From Actinomycetota bacterium (GTDB taxonomy: Bacteria > Actinomycetota > Acidimicrobiia > Acidimicrobiales > Microtrichaceae), in assembly GCA_005777415.1 (NCBI GenBank), contig SXMI01000265.1:1-20585 (forward strand): 20,585 nt of DNA, written 5' to 3'. The notes under the pieces were generated by a model. The model saw only the letters and a list, made by a program, of their open reading frames with translations. It did not search any database and was not told the origin of the DNA. Made by a program: the position numbers and the translations under genes. Positions 15,566 through 20,585 of the stretch are shown here, one piece after another. Position 1 is the first letter of the stretch, and each line of letters starts with the position of its first letter.

Positions 15566-16441
15566 GTGCTGCGACTGGTCCTGCCGAAGGGTTCGCTCGA
15601 GGCTGCCACGCTGCAGCTGTTCGAGGATGCCGATCTCCCCGTCCGCCGCTCGTCATCGGTGGCCTACCGGGCCTCGATCGACGACCCGAGGATCGATTCG
15701 GTCCGGATCCTCCGGCCCCAGGAGATCCCGCACTACGTGGCCGACGGGCTCTTCGACCTGGGGATCACCGGCCGGGACTGGGTCGAGGAGACGAGCTCCG
15801 ACGTCGTGTCCCTGGGTGAGCTCCGCTACTCCAAGGTCACCAGCAACCCCATCCGGGTCGTGGTGGCCGTTCCGCAGGACTCCCCCTACCAGGAGGTCGC
15901 CGACCTTCCCGAGGGGGTCCGGGTGTCGACGGAGTACATGGAGCTGACCCGGCGCTACTTCGAGTCCAAGGGAGTCCGGGCCGACCTGCGGCTCTCCTAC
16001 GGGGCCACCGAGGCCAAGGTCCCCGACATCGTCGACTGCGTGGTCGACATCACCGAGACCGGGAATGCGCTCCGGGCGGCAGGACTCCGGATCATCGACG
16101 AGGTGCTCGTCTCCTACACCGAGCTGGTCGCCAATCCGGAGGCCTACGCGGATCCGGTGCGTCGACACGCCATGGAACAGGTCCTCACCCTGCTGCAGGG
16201 TGTGCTCGAGGCTCGGGGCAAGGTCCTCGTCAAGCTCAACGTGCCCTCGTCCCAGCTCGACGCCGTGATCGGGTTGCTGCCAGCCATGAAGACACCCACG
16301 GTGAACGAGCTCTACGGAGGCGCCGGTTACGCCGTCGAGGCCGTGGTCGACAAGTCCCGGATCAACATCCTGATCCCCGACCTCAAGGACGCCGGCGCCA
16401 CGGACCTCATCGAGCTCCCGCTCTCGAAGATCGTCCACTGA
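15566..16441 (+). CDS. hisG: ATP phosphoribosyltransferase, long form
   Basis: HisG condenses ATP with PRPP, the first and feedback-controlled step of histidine synthesis. The 291-residue protein starts LRLVLPKGSLE, shows FDLGITGRDWVEE, and has the PRPP-binding region DCVVDITETGNALRAAGLRI. Beyond about residue 215 it carries the ACT-like regulatory domain of the long form (KVLVKLNVPSSQLDAVIGLL, then TVNELYGGAGYAVEAVVD), so histidine feedback inhibition without HisZ is expected. The start was placed at GTG 15566 because the conserved N-terminus begins there and a -10-like box lies seven bases upstream. GTG 15557 is possible. No hisE or other his gene is adjacent, unlike many actinobacteria. 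A cold-shock-like gene follows 11 bases later. Confidence 0.95.
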   Translation: MLRLVLPKGSLEAATLQLFEDADLPVRRSSSVAYRASIDDPRIDSVRILRPQEIPHYVADGLFDLGITGRDWVEETSSDVVSLGELRYSKVTSNPIRVVVAVPQDSPYQEVADLPEGVRVSTEYMELTRRYFESKGVRADLRLSYGATEAKVPDIVDCVVDITETGNALRAAGLRIIDEVLVSYTELVANPEAYADPVRRHAMEQVLTLLQGVLEARGKVLVKLNVPSSQLDAVIGLLPAMKTPTVNELYGGAGYAVEAVVDKSRINILIPDLKDAGATDLIELPLSKIVH

Positions 16442-16452
16442 GGCCGAACCCC

Positions 16453-16674
16453 GTGGTCGTTCACCGCAGCGAGTCGGGAGTCGTCTCGGCCTTCGACGAC
16501 GCCGCCGGGGTGGGGAGGATCCTCGACGACAACGGCCGGCTCATCCCGTTCCACTGCGTCTCCATCGCCGACGGCACCCGGTGGATCGCCGAGGGCACGG
16601 CGGTGGTGTTCAGCAGGCGGCTCGGTCCGACCGGACTGCTCGAGGCGGTCGGGGTGAGCGCCGGTCCCGGCTGA
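16453..16674 (+). CDS. Small cold-shock-domain-like protein
   Basis: This 73-residue protein looks like a compact OB-fold of the cold-shock type found in actinobacteria: ESGVVSAFDDAAGVGRILDD resembles the first strands and RNP1 region (residues 7-26), LIPFHCVSIADGTRWIAEGT the RNP2 region with its conserved His (30-49), and VVFSRRLGPTGLLEAVGV the last strands. Canonical RNP1 aromatics (KGFGFI) are reduced to GVGRI, so nucleic-acid binding may be altered. The GTG start has GAGG at 16440-16443, nine bases upstream and overlapping the hisG stop, so it is probably translated with hisG. Its stop codon lies in an inverted repeat shared with the convergent gene. The role is unknown. Confidence 0.78.
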   Translation: MVVHRSESGVVSAFDDAAGVGRILDDNGRLIPFHCVSIADGTRWIAEGTAVVFSRRLGPTGLLEAVGVSAGPG

Positions 16675-16689
16675 TCGGTGATCAGCCGG
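16667..16689. terminator. Inverted repeat at convergent gene ends, possible bidirectional terminator
   Basis: CCGGCTGATC (16667-16676) and GATCAGCCGG (16680-16689) are perfect 10-bp arms around GGT. Each arm contains the TGA stop of one of the two converging genes (16672-16674 on plus, 16682-16684 on minus). There is no U tract, so termination would rest on the hairpin or on Rho. Confidence 0.55.
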
Positions 16690-17167
16690 CGCCGGCGGTA
16701 CCGGCCGCGGCGTCGAGCGACTCCTTCACCTGGACGAACACCATCTGGGCCTGGCCGAGCGTGTCCCGGAGCATCTGCTGGTGCTCGCCGAGCTCGTCGC
16801 CGGCGGAGTCGATGACCGCGCGGAAGGCCTCGATGACGACGGCGGCCTCGTGGAACTTCGGCGGCGTGGCGTCGAGGTAGATGAGCGCCAGGTCGAAGAA
16901 CCGCATGAGGTGCGAGGTCAGGACCTCGCTCACCGGCGTGGCGGCCACCTGCGCCCGGACCCGAGTCATCTCGGCCAGTTCCGCCCGGAGCTGCTCGCGT
17001 TCCTCCGGGCTCATCGTGCTCAGGTCGAGGCCGATGGCCTGGGCCGCCATGGCCAGAGCGGCCTCCTCGCCGGCGCCGTCGGCGTCGGCGTCGGCGGACG
17101 CGGCCGGCCGGCTCGTGTCGACCGGCCGTTCGCCTTCGGGTGTCCAGAGCGATCCCACGTCGACCAT
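16682..17167 (-). CDS. DUF1844-family protein next to infC
   Basis: The C-terminal half of this 161-residue cytosolic protein matches the DUF1844 pattern: a helix around SEVLTSHLMRFFDLALIYLD (80-99), then PPKFHEAAVVIEAFRAVIDS (102-121) and a final amphipathic helix ending VFVQVKES (143-150). The N-terminal third is an acidic, alanine-rich linker (ADADADGAGEEAALAM) followed by a short helical region SPEEREQLRAEL. No catalytic motif is visible and the function is unknown. DUF1844 genes next to infC are a recurring actinobacterial arrangement (Streptomyces coelicolor SCO1599 beside SCO1600). Here the gene is divergent from infC and shares a 265-base intergenic region with it. ATG 17167 is the only reasonable start. 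Confidence 0.82.
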   Translation of the reverse strand: MVDVGSLWTPEGERPVDTSRPAASADADADGAGEEAALAMAAQAIGLDLSTMSPEEREQLRAELAEMTRVRAQVAATPVSEVLTSHLMRFFDLALIYLDATPPKFHEAAVVIEAFRAVIDSAGDELGEHQQMLRDTLGQAQMVFVQVKESLDAAAGTAGAG

Positions 17168-17214
17168 CCAGTGCGTTCGGGGGCGTCGATGCGGTCACCG
17201 GGCCCGGGTGCTGG

Positions 17215-17220
17215 TACGGT
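17215..17220 (+). promoter_or_regulatory. Putative -10 box of the infC operon
   Basis: TACGGT fits TANNNT, about 212 bases upstream of the proposed infC start. Transcription from about 17227 would give a long structured leader, unlike the leaderless starts elsewhere in the window. The -35 is not evident. Confidence 0.4.
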
Positions 17221-17227
17221 AGCCGGG

Positions 17228-17432
17228 TCACAACAAGTGGGTTGCCGCCCCTCCTGCCTGCCGCCCGTGCGGACTGCAGGACCATCGTGCACGACGAGGA
17301 TCGTCGGGTTCGTGGCGGACGCCCGTGGGTGTCCGCCCGTTGCGTTTTCGGGCCGGCCACCGCCACCGCCGAGGCGGTGGTTCGAGCAGAGGAGCATCAC
17401 GAAGAGGATGAGCTGTTGAGGAGTGATCGGCC
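17228..17432 (+). ncRNA. Structured infC 5' leader with hairpins and a terminator-like element
   Basis: Three hairpins can be drawn. CGACGA/TCGTCG with loop GGA (17292-17306). GGCGGAC/GTCCGCC (17314-17320 with 17331-17337), extendable inward by GCCC/GGGT, followed by TTGCGTTTT (17340-17348) like an intrinsic terminator. And CCACCGCC/GGCGGTGG (17357-17364 with 17373-17380), which has a second possible 5' arm at 17363-17370. This arrangement suggests attenuation or protein-controlled translation. It does not match an L20 leader that I can recognise from memory. Confidence 0.5.
17237..17419 (+). CDS. Possible 60-codon leader peptide upstream of infC
   Basis: A GTG-initiated reading frame of 60 codons begins about ten bases after the predicted transcription start and ends with TGA at 17417-17419. 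The stop overlaps the first bases of the infC Shine-Dalgarno GAGGAG (17418-17423). The peptide is rich in Cys, Pro and Arg (opening GCRPSCLPP, ending TKRMSC) and resembles no known protein. About 80% of third positions are G/C, lower than in the neighbouring genes. It may be a translated regulatory peptide or just an open frame in leader RNA. Confidence 0.25.
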   Translation: MGCRPSCLPPVRTAGPSCTTRIVGFVADARGCPPVAFSGRPPPPPRRWFEQRSITKRMSC

Positions 17433-17435
17433 ATA
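17418..17435 (+). promoter_or_regulatory. Shine-Dalgarno and ATA start codon of infC
   Basis: GAGGAG (17418-17423) is followed after nine bases by ATA at 17433-17435. In this frame an in-frame TGA lies at 17424-17426 and no ATG, GTG or TTG occurs before GTG 17529, which would delete the conserved N-terminal VNDQIRA region of IF3. ATA is therefore the best start. Confidence 0.8.
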
Positions 17436-18113
17436 GCTGCGTCAGCGGGAGACGACACACGGGTCAACGACCAGATCCGGGCCCGAGAGGTCCGGCTGAT
17501 CGGCCCGGACGGGGCGCAGCTCGGCATCGTGCCGCTGCCCGAGGCGCTGTCGACGGCGCGGTCGATGGATCTCGACCTGGTCGAGGTCGCAGCCGGGGCC
17601 TCGCCCCCGGTGTGCCGGGTCATGAACTTCACGAAGTTCAAGTACGAGGCGCAGCAGCGGGCCAAGGAGTCGCGCAAGAAGGCGACGACCATCGTGGTCA
17701 AGGAGATGAAGTACCGACCGAAGATCGGCGATGGGGACTTCGACACCAAGACCAGGAAGGTGGCCCAGTTCCTCGGCGAGGGCCACAAGGTCAAGGTGAC
17801 GATCATGTTCCGGGGCCGCGAGATGCAGCACCCGGAACTGGGCCGACGGATCCTCGACCGGGTCGCCGAGGAGGTCGCCGAGGTCGGCAAGGTCGAGGTC
17901 ATGCCGAAGCAGGACGGCCGCAACATGACGATGGTCCTCGGACCCGACAAGAAGGCCCAGGCGAAGGCGCCCAGGCCGGCGCCAGCCGCTGGTGAGGGGA
18001 CCGAGGAACCGACCGGCACGACAGAGGTTCCCGAGGAACCGACCGGCACGACAGAGGTTCCCGAGGAGCCGACCGAACAACAGGAACCCGTCGCCGTCGA
18101 GGCGACCGAGTGA
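17433..18113 (+). CDS. infC: Translation initiation factor IF-3, ATA start, extended C-terminus
   Basis: IF3 binds the 30S subunit, prevents premature 50S joining and proofreads start codon and initiator tRNA. From ATA 17433 the protein has 226 residues. The N-domain starts VNDQIRAREVRLIGPDGAQL and includes LPEALSTARSMDLDLVEV. The linker signature is PPVCRVMNFTKFKYEAQQRA, and the C-domain has EMKYRPKIGDGDFDTKTRK and VTIMFRGREMQHPELG. It continues about 40 residues past the usual end in a Pro/Glu/Thr-rich acidic tail containing a duplicated decapeptide. Noncanonical starts are characteristic of infC and underlie IF3 autoregulation in E. coli (AUU). A tail and an AUC start are known in Myxococcus IF3. 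It heads infC-rpmI-rplT. Confidence 0.94.
   Translation: MAASAGDDTRVNDQIRAREVRLIGPDGAQLGIVPLPEALSTARSMDLDLVEVAAGASPPVCRVMNFTKFKYEAQQRAKESRKKATTIVVKEMKYRPKIGDGDFDTKTRKVAQFLGEGHKVKVTIMFRGREMQHPELGRRILDRVAEEVAEVGKVEVMPKQDGRNMTMVLGPDKKAQAKAPRPAPAAGEGTEEPTGTTEVPEEPTGTTEVPEEPTEQQEPVAVEATE
18001..18060 (+). repeat. Exact 30-bp tandem duplication in the infC tail
   Basis: Bases 18001-18030 and 18031-18060 are identical. The unit encodes the decapeptide PEEPTGTTEV. A degraded third copy starts at 18061 (CCGAGGAGCCGACCG). The frame is preserved, so copy-number change would alter only tail length. Confidence 0.97.
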
Positions 18114-18174
18114 GACAGGCCACCGCCCGTGGCGGTGGCTGAGTGAGACAGGCCACCGCCCCACGGCGGTGGCC
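18108..18174 (+). repeat. Duplicated hairpin between infC and rpmI
   Basis: A 21-bp direct repeat (18108-18128 and 18141-18161, beginning GAGTGAGACAGG) carries two strong hairpins. The first is GCCACCGCC/GGCGGTGGC with loop CGT (18119-18139), the second GGCCACCGCC/GGCGGTGGCC with loop CCAC (18151-18174). The first copy includes the infC stop codon. The loops differ while the stems are kept, suggesting that structure matters. They sit just upstream of the rpmI ribosome-binding site, where E. coli L20 represses rpmI. Confidence 0.9.
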
Positions 18175-18196
18175 GACGAACGAGAGGTAGGCGACG

Positions 18197-18391
18197 ATGC
18201 CGAAGATGAAGACCCACAGCGGCGCTGCGAAGCGCTACAAGGTCACCGGGACGGGCAAGATCCTGCGCCGCAAGGTGAACCGGAACCACATCCTCGAGAA
18301 GAAGCCCTCCAAGCGGACCCGCCGGTTGGCGGGGACGACCGAGGTCACTGGTGGCGACCGGGCCCGCGCCCGTCGCCAGCTGGGCATCTGA
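18197..18391 (+). CDS. rpmI: Ribosomal protein bL35
   Basis: A 64-residue basic 50S subunit protein. MPKMKTHSGAAKRYKVTGTG and RNHILEKKPSKRTRRL are the family hallmarks, and the length is exactly typical. The ATG start has GAGAGG at 18182-18187, nine bases upstream. It lies between infC and rplT in the universal infC-rpmI-rplT order. Two GC-rich hairpins lie in the 83 bases before it and could hide or expose its initiation region. In E. coli rpmI is the direct target of L20 translational repression with rplT coupled, and a similar logic is plausible here. Confidence 0.98.
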   Translation: MPKMKTHSGAAKRYKVTGTGKILRRKVNRNHILEKKPSKRTRRLAGTTEVTGGDRARARRQLGI

Positions 18392-18418
18392 GGAACACCG
18401 AGCGAAGGGAGCGAACAC

Positions 18419-18799
18419 ATGGCACGGGTGAAGCGTGGCGTGCACGCCAAGAAGAAGCGTCGGGTCGTCCTCTCCAGGGCGAAGGGCTACTACGGCAACC
18501 GCAGCCGGAGCTTCCGCGCGGCCAACGAGGCCGTCATGCATGCGGGGCAGTACGCCTTCCGTGACCGTCGGGCCCGCAAGGGCGAGATGCGGAAGCTCTG
18601 GATCCAGCGGATCAACGCCGGATGCCGGGCACACGGGACGAGCTACAACCGCTTCATCAATGGCCTGAAGATCGCCGGCGTCGAGGTCGACCGCAAGGTC
18701 CTTGCGGACCTCGCCGTGCACGAGCCTGAGGCCTTCGCCTCGCTGGTCGCCGTGGCGACCGAGGCGCTCGCCTCGGCTCCGGCGCCGAGCGACGCCTGA
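18419..18799 (+). CDS. rplT: Ribosomal protein bL20
   Basis: L20 is an early-assembly 23S rRNA-binding protein and, in several bacteria, the autogenous repressor of its own operon. The 126-residue sequence begins ARVKRGVHAKKKRRVVLSRA and has GYYGNRSRSFRAANEAVMHA and GMRAH-like INAGCRAHGTSYNRFINGLK. Normal length is about 118, and the extra residues are an Ala/Pro tail (ASAPAPSDA). AAGGGAG at 18405-18411 sits seven bases before ATG. It follows rpmI by 27 bases and precedes a SpoU-type methyltransferase gene by 31, so the operon probably continues. Confidence 0.98.
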   Translation: MARVKRGVHAKKKRRVVLSRAKGYYGNRSRSFRAANEAVMHAGQYAFRDRRARKGEMRKLWIQRINAGCRAHGTSYNRFINGLKIAGVEVDRKVLADLAVHEPEAFASLVAVATEALASAPAPSDA

Positions 18800-18830
18800 G
18801 CTCCGTCCGGTCGTCGATCCGGTCCCGTTC

Positions 18831-19736
18831 GTGAGCGATCCGCTCGCGCGGACGAGCCCGGCGCTGCAACGGCTCCGACGGCTCTCCAGGCGCCGTGAGG
18901 CTCGGGCCACCGAGCGGGTGATGCTCGTCGATGGTCCCGTCCTCGTGGACGAGTCGCTCCGATCCGACCTGAGGGTCACCGCGGTCTTCGCGGACGAGGA
19001 CCTCGACCCGGCGACCGGCGTGCTCCAGCGAGCCCGGGCCGCCAGTATCGAGGTGGCGACCGTCCGTTCGGGTGACCTGGCCCGGGTCCTCGATCTCGTG
19101 ACCCCCCGTGGCGTGGTCGCGGTGGTCGAGCAGCCGACGCATCGGCTCGCCGACGTCCTGGCCGAGTCCGTGCGGCAGCGCCGTCCGGTCGTCGTCGCAG
19201 TGGAGCTCCAGGACCCGGGGAACGCCGGGACGCTCGTCCGGGTCGCCGAGGCGGCTGGTGCCGTGGGCGTCGTGCTCACGACGGGCTCGGTCGACCCGTG
19301 GAACCCCAAGGCCGTCCGCGCGGCGGCCGGGTCGAGCCTCCGGCTGCCGGTCGTCGCCGGTGTGTCCGTCGACGATGTCCTGGTGGGGCTGGCCGCGGCG
19401 GGTCTGGGTCTGCTCGCCACCTCCGCCGCGGGTTCGTCGTTCCCCGAGGACTCCGAGCTCGGCGGCTCGTTCGCGCTCTGCATCGGCAACGAGGCGCACG
19501 GCCTCGACCACGAGGTCCTCCGCGCCGCGGACGGTCTGGTCACCATCCCGATGGCCGGCGGGGTGGAGTCCCTCAACGCCGGCGTCGCGGCCGCGGTGGT
19601 CCTGTTCGAGGCGGCCCGGCAACGGCGCGCCGTCCCCGGCTCCGGAGTCGTTCGCGGGCCGGTCGGGTCGGTGGGCCATGAGGTTGGCGATGTGGCGGAC
19701 GGAGATGAAGCCGGTGGCGCTCGCGGCGGAGCGTGA
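18831..19736 (+). CDS. SpoU/TrmH-family RNA 2'-O-methyltransferase (TsnR-like)
   Basis: This 301-residue protein is a SPOUT ribose methyltransferase with an N-terminal L30e-like substrate-binding domain (ATERVMLVDGPVLVDESL) and a knotted catalytic domain. Motif 1 is NAGTLVRVAEAAGA at 131-144 (Arg137), motif 2 GNEAHGLD at 219-226 and motif 3 IPMAGGVESLNA at 239-250. The same gene, called tsnR in M. tuberculosis (Rv1644), follows rplT there. Motif 3 has LNA where most members have LNV. A Gly/Val/Asp-rich tail of about 35 residues (from 267) is not part of the fold. GTG 18831 is the first in-frame start after rplT that yields protein-like sequence, with only a weak ribosome-binding site. pheS begins three bases after it ends. 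Confidence 0.9.
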   Translation: MSDPLARTSPALQRLRRLSRRREARATERVMLVDGPVLVDESLRSDLRVTAVFADEDLDPATGVLQRARAASIEVATVRSGDLARVLDLVTPRGVVAVVEQPTHRLADVLAESVRQRRPVVVAVELQDPGNAGTLVRVAEAAGAVGVVLTTGSVDPWNPKAVRAAAGSSLRLPVVAGVSVDDVLVGLAAAGLGLLATSAAGSSFPEDSELGGSFALCIGNEAHGLDHEVLRAADGLVTIPMAGGVESLNAGVAAAVVLFEAARQRRAVPGSGVVRGPVGSVGHEVGDVADGDEAGGARGGA

Positions 19737-19739
19737 GGC

Positions 19740-20585
19740 GTGAGCGCGCCGGATGCGTCCTCGCCGATCGAGGAGCTCGCCGATCTGGCAGCCGAGGGAG
19801 TGGCGGCCGTGGCCGCCACCGATCGACTCGAGCAGCTCGGCGAGCTGGGCGGTCGGCTGCTCGGGAAGAAGTCGAGACTGGCCGGACTGAAGGCCGGTCT
19901 CCGGGACGCGACCGCAGAGGAACGCGCTGAGCTCGGGGCCGCGTTGAACGACGCCCGTCGGACACTCGAGGAGGCCGTGGAGCGTCGCCGGCGCATGTTG
20001 TCCGAGGCCGAGTCGAACGCCCGACTCGCTCGTGAGGCGCTCGACCTGACCGAGGAGCTGGATCGCGCTCGGATCGGTCACGCCCACGTGATCACCCAGA
20101 CCTGGGAGCGACTCGAGGACGTCTTCGTCGGGATGGGGTTCACCGTTGCTGCTGGCCCGGAGATCGAGACCGACTGGTTCAACTTCGAGGCGCTGAACCT
20201 TCCGCCCTCGCACCCGGCCCGCTCGCTGTGGGACACCCTCTACCTGGACACCGCAGACCTGGAGGGGGTCGCGGACGAGCAGCTGCTGTTGCGCCCCCAC
20301 ACCTCACCCGTGCAGGTCCGCACCATGCTCGCCGCGGTTCGGGACGGGTCGGGGCCGCCGATCCACGTCGTGTGCCCCGGACGCGTCTACCGCCGGGACA
20401 CCGCGGATGCGACCCACCTCCCGGTCTTCCACCAGATCGAGATGCTCGTCGTGGACCGGAACGTGACGATGGCCGACCTCGCCGGGACGATCGAGGAGTT
20501 CACGAAGGCCTACTTCGGCGAGGACCTGACGAGCCGGCTGCGGCCCTCGTACTTCCCGTTCACCGAGCCGTCCGCCGAGGTCGAC
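19740..20585 (+). CDS. pheS: Phenylalanyl-tRNA synthetase alpha subunit (3' truncated by window)
   Basis: PheS forms the catalytic part of the alpha2-beta2 enzyme that charges tRNA-Phe. 282 residues are visible, open to the last base. An N-terminal coiled-coil arm (about 10-100, rich in Glu, Arg and Leu) binds tRNA. The class II core follows: GPEIETDWFNFEALNLPP at 139-156, RPHTSPVQVRTML at 185-197 (motif 2 region) and PGRVYRRDTADATHLPVFHQ at 213-232. SYFPFTEPSAEVD-type sequence ends the window. Compared with the M. tuberculosis protein it departs at three usual positions: EELDRARIGHAH for the LP...G.LHP segment, HPARSLWDT for HPARTMQDT, and HQIEM for HQVEG. The GTG start is three bases after the preceding gene, and pheT presumably follows. 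Confidence 0.95.
   Translation, partial: MSAPDASSPIEELADLAAEGVAAVAATDRLEQLGELGGRLLGKKSRLAGLKAGLRDATAEERAELGAALNDARRTLEEAVERRRRMLSEAESNARLAREALDLTEELDRARIGHAHVITQTWERLEDVFVGMGFTVAAGPEIETDWFNFEALNLPPSHPARSLWDTLYLDTADLEGVADEQLLLRPHTSPVQVRTMLAAVRDGSGPPIHVVCPGRVYRRDTADATHLPVFHQIEMLVVDRNVTMADLAGTIEEFTKAYFGEDLTSRLRPSYFPFTEPSAEVD

Noticed and set aside
17529..18113. infC starting at GTG 17529
   Set aside because: This would drop the conserved N-terminal VNDQIRA...GIV part of IF3 and has no ribosome-binding site, while ATA 17433 has an ideal one.
18114..18196. Paired infC-rpmI hairpins as simple intrinsic terminators
   Set aside because: There are no U tracts after either stem, and they sit inside an operon whose downstream ribosomal genes must be expressed. 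A regulatory or processing role is more likely.
17228..19996. Minus-strand open frame of 922 codons opposite infC-rpmI-rplT-spoU
   Set aside because: It is a Ser/Arg/Pro-rich shadow of well-identified ribosomal genes on the plus strand.
1..20585. tRNA or rRNA genes, transposases or integrases
   Set aside because: None were recognised by eye on either strand. Intergenic gaps are short and carry no cloverleaf-like or inverted-terminal-repeat structure.

Overview
The window is very GC-rich DNA (roughly 70% by eye) with frequent GTG starts and strong G/C bias at third codon positions. It looks like a chromosomal segment of a high-GC actinobacterium. The supporting signs are a PriA whose helicase motifs have decayed, a DUF1844 gene next to infC, several genes that begin a few bases after a TANNNT box (leaderless style), and a gene order close to that of Mycobacterium and Streptomyces. 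A deep-branching class such as Acidimicrobiia fits, but that is inference. No prophage, insertion sequence, CRISPR array, tRNA or rRNA was seen.

Left block (1-9461, mostly + strand): the 3' end of metK, then priA, a small 16S-type methyltransferase on the minus strand, def-fmt-rsmB, a mogA-like gene, and a complete riboflavin core ribD-ribE-ribBA-ribH. This resembles the mycobacterial order priA-fmt-fmu-rpe-ribG-ribC-ribA2-ribH, with a mogA-like gene where rpe would be. Translation starts are tightly packed: fmt overlaps def by 4 bases and ribBA overlaps ribE by 11.

Middle block (9471-15369, all minus strand): reading with transcription, a GNAT-fold protein reminiscent of N-acyl amino acid/autoinducer synthases, a small membrane protein that overlaps it by 4 bases, a 1184-residue membrane protein with PAS, GGDEF and EAL domains, and a SpoU/TrmH RNA methyltransferase. 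This is the accessory part of the window and the best candidate for an undescribed signalling system.

Right block (15566-20585): hisG (long form), a cold-shock-like small protein, a convergent DUF1844 gene, then infC-rpmI-rplT-spoU-pheS. infC appears to start with the rare codon ATA behind a perfect Shine-Dalgarno sequence. It has a structured leader of about 200 bases, carries an exact 30-bp duplication in its C-terminal tail, and is flanked by three copies of one GGCCACCGCC hairpin (one in the leader, two between infC and rpmI). Together these suggest autoregulation by IF3 and/or L20. pheS runs off the right edge.

No gene-free stretch exceeds 300 bases. The largest gaps (13843-14050, 15370-15565, 17168-17432) are described individually.
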